Assembly: GCA_045630285.1 (NCBI GenBank)
Contig: JAZQSX010000040.1
Coordinates: 1-42,226, forward strand
Direction: 5' to 3'
DNA length: 42,226 bases
Source: RGIG3009 sp045630285
GTDB taxonomy: Bacteria > Bacillota > Clostridia > Oscillospirales > Acutalibacteraceae
Shown here: positions 1-6,630 of the stretch, piece after piece
Layout: each line of letters starts with the position of its first letter
How positions within the stretch are numbered: position 1 is the first letter of the stretch
The notes under the pieces: generated by a model
Seen by the model: the letters and a program-made list of their open reading frames with translations, nothing else
What the model was told of the DNA's origin: nothing
The model's database searches: none
Translations under genes and position numbers: made by a program

Positions 1-69
1 TCCACGTGACCATGTGCAAGGGATCTCGCCGTTTAAGGCGGCGATGATCGTTTCGGGAGAATTGTCGGG
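1..69. repeat. 69-bp direct repeat, copy A
   Basis: Bases 1-69 are identical to 153-221; identity is lost at 70 versus 222. The copy repeats the 3' part of the PHP phosphoesterase gene, so read on the minus strand it would encode the same C-terminal residues again. The 83-bp spacer (70-152) begins with AAGTCGGA and ends with its reverse complement TCCGACTT. Because the copy lies exactly at the window edge it may be a contig-end assembly artefact rather than a real tandem duplication. Confidence 0.9.
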
Positions 70-122
70 AAGTCGGACCCCAACCCCTCTTAGGAAGACA
101 AGGCATATTATCAACTCCTGGC

Positions 123-884
123 TCACAGAACGACATGGCTACGATCCGACTTTCCACGTGACCATGTGCAAGGGATCTCGCCGTTTAAGGCGGCGATGAT
201 CGTTTCGGGAGAATTGTCGGGCAGCTCCAGATAAGCGGCCGCTTCGTTGATGTCATCCAGCCGATGTGCGTCGGAGTCGAGGAGCAGGGGCTTGTCACCG
301 ATCTCGGTGTACTGTGCCCGCAGAGCGTCAATGTCGCCCGAGACGGTGATCTCCACGGCGGTAAAGCCAACGGGCGGCACGTCACCGAGGGCAGCGGTAA
401 CGCTGTAAGACGGGCGGTCGATGTGAGCAGGAAAAGCGGTACCGCCGAACGATCGGACCAATGCGACGACACCGTCGACGCTGATCCCTGAGGCGGTGGT
501 GAGCAGAATGTCCTGCGTACCGATTGGCTCGTCCTCGGCGTTACAAATTACCTGCTCACCGAAAATTTCGGGGCGGTTCTGGATTGGGGGCAGTGTGGGA
601 TGCACCTGTGCCTCAAATGCGAGCGCCGCCTCGAGCGTGGGGAACAAACAAACGACGTGTGCTTCTTCGGCGGTGCACAGCTCCATGCCGGGCAGAAAGG
701 TGATGCCGACCTCAGCCGCCACCTCCGCTGCCGCAGGACAGTTGCCGCAGGTGTTGTGGTCGGTCAGCGCAATCGCATCCAATCCCAAAATCGCCGCCAT
801 TTGCACAAGGTCGTGCGGCGTCATTTCCATATCACCGCAAGGAGAAAGACAAGAGTGCAGATGGAAATCGTAGAAAATCCGCAT
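123..884 (-). CDS. PHP-domain metal-dependent phosphoesterase
   Basis: This 253-residue protein belongs to the PHP family, whose members use a cluster of divalent metals to hydrolyse phosphoesters; the substrate here is unknown. The metal ligands are visible in order: H8 and H10 (FHLHS), D42-H43 (TDHNT), E68 (GMELCT), H76, H154 (PAHID), and D205/H207 (DSDAH). The start is set by AAGGAGG at 892-898, seven bases before the ATG. It is the last visible gene of the minus-strand hydrogenase accessory operon, 54 bases after the second DRTGG gene. PHP genes sit in this position next to DRTGG and Fe-S hydrogenase-like genes in many clostridia (family knowledge). The final ten residues (from about 244) come from sequence between two copies of a 69-bp repeat, so the natural C-terminus may differ. 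Confidence 0.85.
   Translation of the reverse strand: MRIFYDFHLHSCLSPCGDMEMTPHDLVQMAAILGLDAIALTDHNTCGNCPAAAEVAAEVGITFLPGMELCTAEEAHVVCLFPTLEAALAFEAQVHPTLPPIQNRPEIFGEQVICNAEDEPIGTQDILLTTASGISVDGVVALVRSFGGTAFPAHIDRPSYSVTAALGDVPPVGFTAVEITVSGDIDALRAQYTEIGDKPLLLDSDAHRLDDINEAAAYLELPDNSPETIIAALNGEIPCTWSRGKSDRSHVVL
153..221. repeat. 69-bp direct repeat, copy B (inside PHP gene)
   Basis: This is the second copy of the repeat at 1-69. It covers roughly residues 222-243 of the PHP phosphoesterase. The last ten or so residues of that protein come from the non-repeated spacer 70-152. The offset of 152 bp is not a multiple of three, so the repeat does not encode a simple in-frame peptide repeat. Confidence 0.9.
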
Positions 885-938
885 CTTTTTTCCTCCTTTT
901 TGCGATTTTTGGAAGTTTTTACGGCGATTTTGACGCCA

Positions 939-1265
939 TCACAGCAGCTTCGACAGCATTACAGCGAGTGTAAAGGCGTCCTTGCTGCTGCGTAGCACCG
1001 TAATTTCCTCAGTAGCGGCACGTTCCCGTGCCGCATCATCCAACGCCGCATTTTCGCATAGAATAAGGCAGGGAAGATCCGCCAGCACGCAAACGGCGAT
1101 GGCGTTGACGTTGCCCATTACGCTGAACCAGGCGTGCTCTGCGGGAGCACGGCCCATGACCCAGCTCAGCAGGTCGCCGCAGTAGCCGCCGTCGACGGGA
1201 CGATTGAGATCACCCTCACACAGCACTTCCAGCTCCAACGGAGCAATCAGATCCCGAACTGTCAT
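939..1265 (-). CDS. DRTGG-domain protein (second copy in operon)
   Basis: A small 108-residue protein with the fold seen in DRTGG-domain proteins, a domain also found beside CBS domains and phosphotransacetylase; its biochemical function is not established. The chosen ATG at 1265 overlaps the TGA of the preceding hydrogenase-like gene (ATGA), with GGAGAGG just upstream, so the two are probably translationally coupled. A longer reading back to 1319 would run through the end of the upstream gene and has no ribosome site. It resembles the 114-residue gene product at 2997-3341 in size and type, so the operon carries two DRTGG proteins flanking a hydrogenase-like sensor and an anti-sigma-type ATPase. 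A ligand-binding or regulatory role is inferred from context only. Confidence 0.7.
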   Translation of the reverse strand: MTVRDLIAPLELEVLCEGDLNRPVDGGYCGDLLSWVMGRAPAEHAWFSVMGNVNAIAVCVLADLPCLILCENAALDDAARERAATEEITVLRSSKDAFTLAVMLSKLL

Positions 1266-2530
1266 ACACGTTCCTCTCCTTCCGCATCCTGCAATCGCTG
1301 ACGCAGGCGGAAAATACAATCGTCCTCGCTGGCAAGACCTAGCGCCACGTCCTCCGCCAGTGCGTGGCAGGAGGGGGCGCCGCAGGAGCCGCAGTCCAGC
1401 TTGGGCAAGGTTTCAGCGATTTCGTCGGCATGCTGCATCAAACGCATAGCGTCAAACACGTTTTCCGCCAACCGCAGGGCGTGATTTTCCTGCAACGGCA
1501 GCGACCAACGCATTGCCGAAAGCTCGCCACTTTCTCCCGCACGGTTGCAGGAGACGGGCATATATTTACGTAAATGCTTGATGCGTGCTCGGGCAACATA
1601 GCCGTTTTCGGTGGTAAACACACCGCCGACGCAGCCGCCCGCACAAGCGTTGAGCTCGATAAAATCGAGATCGGTGAACTTTTCGTCTTCCAGATCTCCC
1701 AACACGCGAATGACGTTTTGGATGCCGTCCGCCGAGAGATGATTTTCATTGAGCGTACCCGCCGCTTCGCCGCCGATAAACGACCAGCTGACGCCGATGA
1801 GGCCGGAATGAGACAGCGGCTCGATCTTTTCGAGCTTGTTCATTTTGCTGAGCAGAGCGGGATAGATGTCACTGATCGCCAGAACGCCATCCACCTGGGA
1901 ACGGGGCATACCGATCGGGGCGTGGGCGTCGGTGTATTTGGCAGGGCAGGGTGAGATGAAAAAGATGCCGATCTCATCCGGCGACAGACCCGTGCGTGCC
2001 ATAACACGCTGGCGTGCCAGCGCTGCCGAAACCTCCATTGGCGATTTCAGCGGCAGTACGTGCTCGCACAGCTCGGGGAAACGCACCTGAATGAGGCGTA
2101 CCACGGCGGGACACGCCGAGCTGATGACCGGCTTTTTCAGCTTTCCGTCTGCCAGCATCTGGCGGGTGGCGTCGGAAACGATTTCCGCACCGCGGGAAAC
2201 CTCAAACACCTCGTCGAAGCCAAGTTCCTGCAGACCGGTCAGGATGACGTCAACGTCATCCAAATTGCGGAACTGTCCGTAAAGAGACGGGGCAGGCAGT
2301 GCCACGGTGTATGTGAAATCGTTCAATTGTTCCAAGGAGTCGTGACGTGCTTTTTTGGCACGGTGTGGGCAAACACGGATACACTCGCCGCAGTCGATAC
2401 ACCGTTCGGTGATGATCGTCGCCTTGCCGTCACGCACACGGATTGCCTGCGTGGGGCAGTGCTTGATGCAGTTGGTGCAACCCACGCATTTTTCCTTATC
2501 CAGTGTTACGGAATGCACAAAGCGTTCCAT
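1262..2530 (-). CDS. putative sensory [FeFe]-hydrogenase (group D-like)
   Basis: This 422-residue iron-sulfur protein has two N-terminal ferredoxin-type [4Fe-4S] motifs (C15/18/21/25 and C44/47/50/54), an Fe-only hydrogenase large-subunit domain (about 75-330), and a C-terminal Fe-S motif (C380, C383, C388, C405). The four cysteines that anchor the H-cluster are present: C140 (SSACPAV), C195 (SPCPAK, with K198), and C296 and C300 (NACAGGC). In the first loop, however, the residue before C140 is Ala139, where catalytic hydrogenases have the proton-transfer Cys (TSCCP). This combination, without a PAS domain and next to DRTGG, anti-sigma ATPase and PHP genes, fits the putative sensory hydrogenases of group D. 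It may sense H2 or redox state rather than turn over H2 quickly. No HydEFG maturases lie in the window. The start has AAGGAGG upstream. Confidence 0.8.
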   Translation of the reverse strand: MERFVHSVTLDKEKCVGCTNCIKHCPTQAIRVRDGKATIITERCIDCGECIRVCPHRAKKARHDSLEQLNDFTYTVALPAPSLYGQFRNLDDVDVILTGLQELGFDEVFEVSRGAEIVSDATRQMLADGKLKKPVISSACPAVVRLIQVRFPELCEHVLPLKSPMEVSAALARQRVMARTGLSPDEIGIFFISPCPAKYTDAHAPIGMPRSQVDGVLAISDIYPALLSKMNKLEKIEPLSHSGLIGVSWSFIGGEAAGTLNENHLSADGIQNVIRVLGDLEDEKFTDLDFIELNACAGGCVGGVFTTENGYVARARIKHLRKYMPVSCNRAGESGELSAMRWSLPLQENHALRLAENVFDAMRLMQHADEIAETLPKLDCGSCGAPSCHALAEDVALGLASEDDCIFRLRQRLQDAEGEERV

Positions 2531-2547
2531 GGAGAACGCCTCCTTAC

Positions 2548-2970
2548 TTAGTTGTTAACAAAAACAGTCATACGCATCGTCGTGCCTTGACCGGGTGCCG
2601 TGTCGATTTCCAGAGTATCGGAATATTTCTTGATGTTCGGCAGGCCCATACCGGCACCGAAGCCCAGATCCCGCACCGTTTCGGTGGCGGTCGACCAGCC
2701 CTCCTGCATAGCCAGGTTCAAATCGGGGATACCGGGGCCCTGGTCGGACAGCGTGATACGGACCTGATCGGGATCGATCTCCACGTCAGCGGTGCCGCCG
2801 TTAGCGTGAATGACCATATTGATCTCACCTTCGTACATCGCAATGGCGACACGGCGAATGACATCAGCGGGGAAGCCCAGTTGCTTCAGTTTGCCCTTGA
2901 CGGCACCGGAGGCTTCGCCGGCCCGCGTGAAATCATCACCCGGGACTTCATAATGCAATTTGATAGCCAC
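2548..2970 (-). CDS. anti-sigma-factor-type HATPase (RsbW/SpoIIAB-like)
   Basis: A 140-residue GHKL ATPase of the RsbW/SpoIIAB type, which bind ATP and either phosphorylate a partner or sequester a sigma factor. The N box (YEGEIN, E47 and N51), the G1 box (DQGPGI, D76) and the G2 box (GFGAGMGL, 103-110) are all intact, so ATP binding is expected. No cognate sigma factor or STAS antagonist is encoded nearby. It sits between the first DRTGG gene (26-base gap) and the hydrogenase-like gene (17-base gap). It may be the output module that passes a redox or H2 signal on, but that is inference from gene order. Confidence 0.8.
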   Translation of the reverse strand: MAIKLHYEVPGDDFTRAGEASGAVKGKLKQLGFPADVIRRVAIAMYEGEINMVIHANGGTADVEIDPDQVRITLSDQGPGIPDLNLAMQEGWSTATETVRDLGFGAGMGLPNIKKYSDTLEIDTAPGQGTTMRMTVFVNN

Positions 2971-2996
2971 AGTGTTTCACCAGCCTTCCGCCGGGA

Positions 2997-3341
2997 TCAA
3001 GCGTCGCCGCCGCACAGCCCGTTCTGATACAGAAGGCCGCAGGCGGTGAACATACGCAGCGGGGTGGTCATCAGTACGATGCCACGCTCCTCTGCTAAAG
3101 CAATCATTTCAGGAGTCGGCTCCTTGCCGCGAACGAACACGATGCATACCATATCCATCATCTCCGCCGTGCGCACGACCTGTGTGTTGACGAGGCCCGA
3201 GAGCAGTACCGACTGGTCTTTCACGAAGGCAAGCACGTCGCTCATCATATCACTGCCGCAGGCGTTATGTACCTCCGCCTCCAACGAACTGCCGCAACGC
3301 AGCTCTGCATTCAGAATTGATTTCACATCCGCAATGGTCAT
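2997..3341 (-). CDS. DRTGG-domain protein (first gene of hydrogenase accessory operon)
   Basis: A 114-residue DRTGG-domain protein, first gene of the minus-strand operon. The ATG at 3341 follows AAAGGATG, and a good sigma-A promoter (TTGCAT-17-TATAAT) lies about 35 bases upstream. The protein has several cysteines (positions 16, 28, 66, 101 and 110) but no recognisable metal-binding spacing. Family members often occur in pairs around hydrogenase-type Fe-S proteins in clostridia. Function is unknown; a regulatory or nucleotide-binding role is possible. Confidence 0.75.
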   Translation of the reverse strand: MTIADVKSILNAELRCGSSLEAEVHNACGSDMMSDVLAFVKDQSVLLSGLVNTQVVRTAEMMDMVCIVFVRGKEPTPEMIALAEERGIVLMTTPLRMFTACGLLYQNGLCGGDA

Positions 3342-3375
3342 ATGGGATCATCCTTTCTGTTCTTACATACTTTCA

Positions 3376-3404
3376 TTATAGCGGTTATGGCCACAATATG
3401 CAAG
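3376..3404 (-). promoter_or_regulatory. sigma-A promoter of the hydrogenase accessory operon
   Basis: Reading the minus strand, TTGCAT (3399-3404) and a perfect TATAAT (3376-3381) are separated by 17 bases. Transcription would start about 30 bases before the first DRTGG gene. It is back-to-back with the serC promoter. Confidence 0.8.
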
Positions 3405-3441
3405 ATACAGCTGTAAAAATTGCGAAATTCGTGAAAAGCAG

Positions 3442-3470
3442 TTGACTATCTCCGACAAAAAGAGTAAAAT
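3442..3470 (+). promoter_or_regulatory. sigma-A promoter of serC-serA
   Basis: TTGACT (3442-3447) and TAAAAT (3465-3470) are 17 bases apart, each one mismatch from consensus. The predicted transcript starts near 3477 and leaves a short leader of about 36 bases with no obvious riboswitch or attenuator. Confidence 0.8.
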
Positions 3471-3512
3471 ATTTTGTAAGCATAATTTTATTATCAACAG
3501 GAGGAATCAACC

Positions 3513-4598
3513 ATGGCAAGAGTGTACAATTTTTCCGCCGGCCCGTCGGTCCTGCCGGAAAGCGTGTTGCGTCGTGCAGCAGAAGAGATGATGGACTATC
3601 AGGGTTCTGGTCAGTCCGTGATGGAGATGTCTCATCGATCTAAAACCTACGATGCAATCATTAAGGAATGTGAAGCACTCCTGCGTGAAGTGATGAACAT
3701 CCCTGAGAACTATAAAGTCCTGTTTTTGCAGGGCGGTGCGTCTTCTCAGTTCGCTATGATTCCGCTGAACCTGATGACGGGTAGCGGTAAGGCCGATTTC
3801 ATTATTACCGGTCAGTGGGCGAACAAGGCGTATCAGGAAGCCTCCCGCTACGGTGAGACGAAGGCGATTGCCAGCTCGAAGGATAAGACGTTCTCCTACA
3901 TCCCCGAGTGGGATGAGGCAGACTTCACGAAGGATGCCGACTATTTCCACATTTGCATGAACAACACGATCTACGGCACGAAGTTTACCAAGCTGCCGGA
4001 AACCGGAAACGTACCGCTGATCGCTGACGTGTCGTCCTGCATTCTGTCTGAGCCGATCGACGTCTCCCGCTTCGGTATGCTGTATGCCGGCGCGCAGAAA
4101 AATATGGGCCCTGCCGGCCTGACCGTCGTTATCGTCCGTGAGGACCTGATCGGCGAGCCGCAGGAGTGCACCCCCACGATGTTCAAGTACAGCATCCATG
4201 CTGATAACGATTCGATGTACAACACGCCTCCCTGCTACTCCATCTATGTTTGTAAGATGGTGCTGGAATGGATTCGTGATGAGATCGGCGGTCTGGAAAA
4301 GATGAAGGAGATCAATGAGAAGAAGGCAGCGCTGCTGTACGACTTCCTCGACTCCTCCAAGCTGTTCCGTGGAACGGTGGAAAAGAAGGATCGTTCGCTG
4401 ATGAACATTCCGTTCGTTACCGGCAACGAGGAGCTGGATGCCAAGTTCGTCAAGGAGGCAGCGGCGGCCGGTTTTGTCAACCTGAAGGGTCATCGCTCGG
4501 TGGGCGGTATGCGTGCTTCGATCTACAACGCAATGCCGATCGAAGGCGTTGAGAAGCTGGTTGAGTTTATGAAGGCGTTTGAGGCTGCAAACGCTTAA
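3513..4598 (+). CDS. serC: phosphoserine aminotransferase
   Basis: This 361-residue class V aminotransferase converts 3-phosphohydroxypyruvate and glutamate to 3-phosphoserine and 2-oxoglutarate, the second step of serine synthesis, and is cytosolic. The opening NFSAGPS and MSHRS motifs (39-43) are typical of SerC, and the pyridoxal-phosphate lysine is K196 in AGAQKNMGP. Length matches the family norm of about 360. A good ribosome site (AGGAGG) precedes the ATG. serA follows after only 12 bases, so the pair is one operon. The third enzyme, phosphoserine phosphatase, is not in the window. Confidence 0.97.
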   Translation: MARVYNFSAGPSVLPESVLRRAAEEMMDYQGSGQSVMEMSHRSKTYDAIIKECEALLREVMNIPENYKVLFLQGGASSQFAMIPLNLMTGSGKADFIITGQWANKAYQEASRYGETKAIASSKDKTFSYIPEWDEADFTKDADYFHICMNNTIYGTKFTKLPETGNVPLIADVSSCILSEPIDVSRFGMLYAGAQKNMGPAGLTVVIVREDLIGEPQECTPTMFKYSIHADNDSMYNTPPCYSIYVCKMVLEWIRDEIGGLEKMKEINEKKAALLYDFLDSSKLFRGTVEKKDRSLMNIPFVTGNEELDAKFVKEAAAAGFVNLKGHRSVGGMRASIYNAMPIEGVEKLVEFMKAFEAANA

Positions 4599-4610
4599 GG
4601 AGAGGGTACC

Positions 4611-5765
4611 ATGAATATTTTAACGATGAACAAAATCGCTGCTTGCGGTACGGATCGCTTGAGCGGTTATACGGTGGGCGATGCAGTGGAAAATCCGGAA
4701 GGCGTTCTGGTGCGTTCTGCTTCGTTGCACGAAATGGAGTTCCCGGCGTCCTTGCTCGCTGTGGCACGTGCAGGTGCGGGTGTTAACAACATTCCGCTGG
4801 ATCGTTGCAGCGAGGCCGGTATCGTGGTGTTTAACACTCCCGGTGCCAATGCTAACGCCGTGAAAGAGCTGGTGATCGCCGGTTTGCTGCTGGCGTCCCG
4901 TAAAGTCGTGCCTGCGATCGATTGGGCACGCACCCTGAAGGGCCAGGGCGCCGAGGTCGGCAAGCTGGTCGAAAAGGGCAAGGGTCAGTTCGCCGGTCCC
5001 GAAATTATGGGTAAGAAGCTCGGCGTTATCGGCTTGGGCGCTATCGGCGTTCTGGTTGCCAATGCGGCTCAGGCGCTGGGCATGGACGTGTACGGCTACG
5101 ACCCCTACCTGTCGGTGGATGCGGCGTGGAAGCTGTCCCGTTCGGTGCATCACGCTGCCAGTGTGGATCAGATCTTTGCGGAGTGCGACTATATCACGTT
5201 GCACCTGCCGTTGACTCCCGACACCCGTGATACCATCAGCGCCAAGACGTTGGCGACGATGAAGGACGGCGTGCGCATCCTCAATTTCGCCCGTGGCGAG
5301 CTGGTCAACAGCGAGGATATGAAGGCGGCACTCGCAAGCGGCAAGGTCGCTTCGTACGTGGTGGATTTCCCCTCCGATGAGATGCTGGAGGTCGAAAACG
5401 TGGTAGCGATCCCGCACCTGGGTGCGTCCACGCCGGAGAGCGAGGACAACTGTGCGGTTATGGCGGCTGATGAGATCAAGGCGTATTTGGAGCAGGGCAT
5501 CATCCGCAATTCGGTCAACTTCCCGAATATGGAAACGGCGAAGTCCACGGCGGTGCGTGTGTGCGTGTTGCACCGCAACATCCCCACGATGCTGGCGCAG
5601 ATCAGCACGCTGATCTCCGAGGACGGTATCAACATCGACACGATGACCAACCGTTCCAAGAAGGATTATGCGTACACGGTGTTGGATGTGGATACGGACG
5701 TTTCCGAGGCAACGCTCGACAAGATTCGCGCCGTTGAAGGCGTGATCCGTGTCCGCCAGATCTAA
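4611..5765 (+). CDS. serA: D-3-phosphoglycerate dehydrogenase, short ACT form
   Basis: This 384-residue enzyme oxidises 3-phosphoglycerate with NAD, the first committed step to serine. The Rossmann motif GLGAIG is at 141-146. Catalytic residues of the D-2-hydroxyacid dehydrogenase family are R228 (NFARGE), probably E257, and H269 (IPHLGAST). An ACT domain spans about 315-384, but the extra ASB domain of the 520-residue Bacillus and Mycobacterium type is missing. The ACT domain could give serine feedback control (inference). It lies 12 bases after serC with GGAGAGG as ribosome site, and ends 14 bases before a strong terminator. Confidence 0.96.
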   Translation: MNILTMNKIAACGTDRLSGYTVGDAVENPEGVLVRSASLHEMEFPASLLAVARAGAGVNNIPLDRCSEAGIVVFNTPGANANAVKELVIAGLLLASRKVVPAIDWARTLKGQGAEVGKLVEKGKGQFAGPEIMGKKLGVIGLGAIGVLVANAAQALGMDVYGYDPYLSVDAAWKLSRSVHHAASVDQIFAECDYITLHLPLTPDTRDTISAKTLATMKDGVRILNFARGELVNSEDMKAALASGKVASYVVDFPSDEMLEVENVVAIPHLGASTPESEDNCAVMAADEIKAYLEQGIIRNSVNFPNMETAKSTAVRVCVLHRNIPTMLAQISTLISEDGINIDTMTNRSKKDYAYTVLDVDTDVSEATLDKIRAVEGVIRVRQI

Positions 5766-5779
5766 AAAACGACCTGCAA

Positions 5780-5806
5780 CGCCCGCCGAGTTCGGCGGGC
5801 GTTTTT
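5780..5806 (+). terminator. intrinsic terminator after serA
   Basis: A ten-pair stem (5780-5789 with 5792-5801, GC-rich) with a two-base loop is followed by five T. The ATG of the next gene is only 23 bases beyond it, too little for a promoter, so some read-through is likely. Confidence 0.9.
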
Positions 5807-5829
5807 GGTAACGTAAGGAGAGAAAAGCT

Positions 5830-6594
5830 ATGGTGTTTCGCATCATTGGCATCGTCGTCGGAGCGTTGCTGGCATTGTGGGGACTGTTGCCGCTGTTTTC
5901 GGGCGTCTTTAACGTTGGCGCCGTTACGTTGATGACGGTCGGTGCAGCAGTTTTGTACGTCAGCACTTCCTTTGCGACGGTCAGCGGCTGGATGGGCCAC
6001 CTGTGGCAGAGTGCTTGGGGCAAAGGAGCAATCGTTGCCGCCGCCGTGCTGATCATTTCTATGGTGACGGTTTTTGTGGCAGTGTCGGTAAAAATGATTG
6101 CCGCCAATTACAATAAGCCGGCAGAAACGGCGACGGTGGTGGTGCTGGGCGCCTCGGTACGGGACGACCGTCCCAGCCATTCGCTGCAGGTCCGTCTGGA
6201 TGCGGCGGCCGAGTATTTGAAGGCACACCCCGATGCGACGTGTATCGTTTCCGGCGGTCGGGGTGACGATGAGAACTACACCGAAGCCGAGGTGATGAGA
6301 AATTACCTGATCGAAGTCGGCGTTGACCCACAGAGGATCTACAGCGAGGATCGGGCGACGAGCACCTATGAAAACATTGTGTTTTCAAAGGAGATCATCG
6401 AAAAAAACGACCTGGATCCCCGTATGGCGATCGCAACGCAAGAATTTCACCAGTACCGTGCGCAAGTGCTTGCCAAGCAAGCAGGCGTGACGGACGTGGG
6501 AGCGATCACGGCGCATTCCCGCCCCGACCTGCTGGGGTGCTACTGGATACGTGACTTTTTCGGGATTTGCCATATGGCAGTATTCGGAGAATAA
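5830..6594 (+). CDS. YdcF/SanA-family (DUF218) membrane protein
   Basis: A 254-residue protein with hydrophobic segments at about 5-24, 28-47 and 66-86, followed by a DUF218 domain (about 101-245). Family features are VVVLGA at the start of the domain, the SGG turn (IVSGGRGDDE), and the RATSTYEN segment. E. coli relatives (SanA, ElyC, YdcF) are linked to envelope integrity, but the biochemical activity is not settled. The ribosome site is AAGGAG. The gene sits immediately behind the serA terminator with no room for its own promoter, so expression probably depends on read-through from serC-serA. The role relative to serine synthesis is unknown. Confidence 0.85.
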   Translation: MVFRIIGIVVGALLALWGLLPLFSGVFNVGAVTLMTVGAAVLYVSTSFATVSGWMGHLWQSAWGKGAIVAAAVLIISMVTVFVAVSVKMIAANYNKPAETATVVVLGASVRDDRPSHSLQVRLDAAAEYLKAHPDATCIVSGGRGDDENYTEAEVMRNYLIEVGVDPQRIYSEDRATSTYENIVFSKEIIEKNDLDPRMAIATQEFHQYRAQVLAKQAGVTDVGAITAHSRPDLLGCYWIRDFFGICHMAVFGE

Positions 6595-6597
6595 GAA

Positions 6598-6625
6598 AGA
6601 GCCGGTCAGCGGACCGGCTCTTTTT
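6598..6625. terminator. bidirectional terminator between convergent genes
   Basis: A stem of about ten to twelve pairs (6598-6607 with 6612-6621, core AGCCGGTC/GACCGGCT) with a four-base loop has T5 on the plus side and a T-rich tail on the minus side. It serves the YdcF-like gene and the M20 peptidase gene ending at 6631. Confidence 0.85.
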
Positions 6626-6630
6626 GTTGA

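Noticed and set aside
4620..6107. A 495-codon open frame on the minus strand across serA and the YdcF-like gene
   Set aside because: It has no recognisable domain, is rich in His and Arg as expected for an antisense shadow of a GC-rich gene, and lies over a clear serA with terminator.
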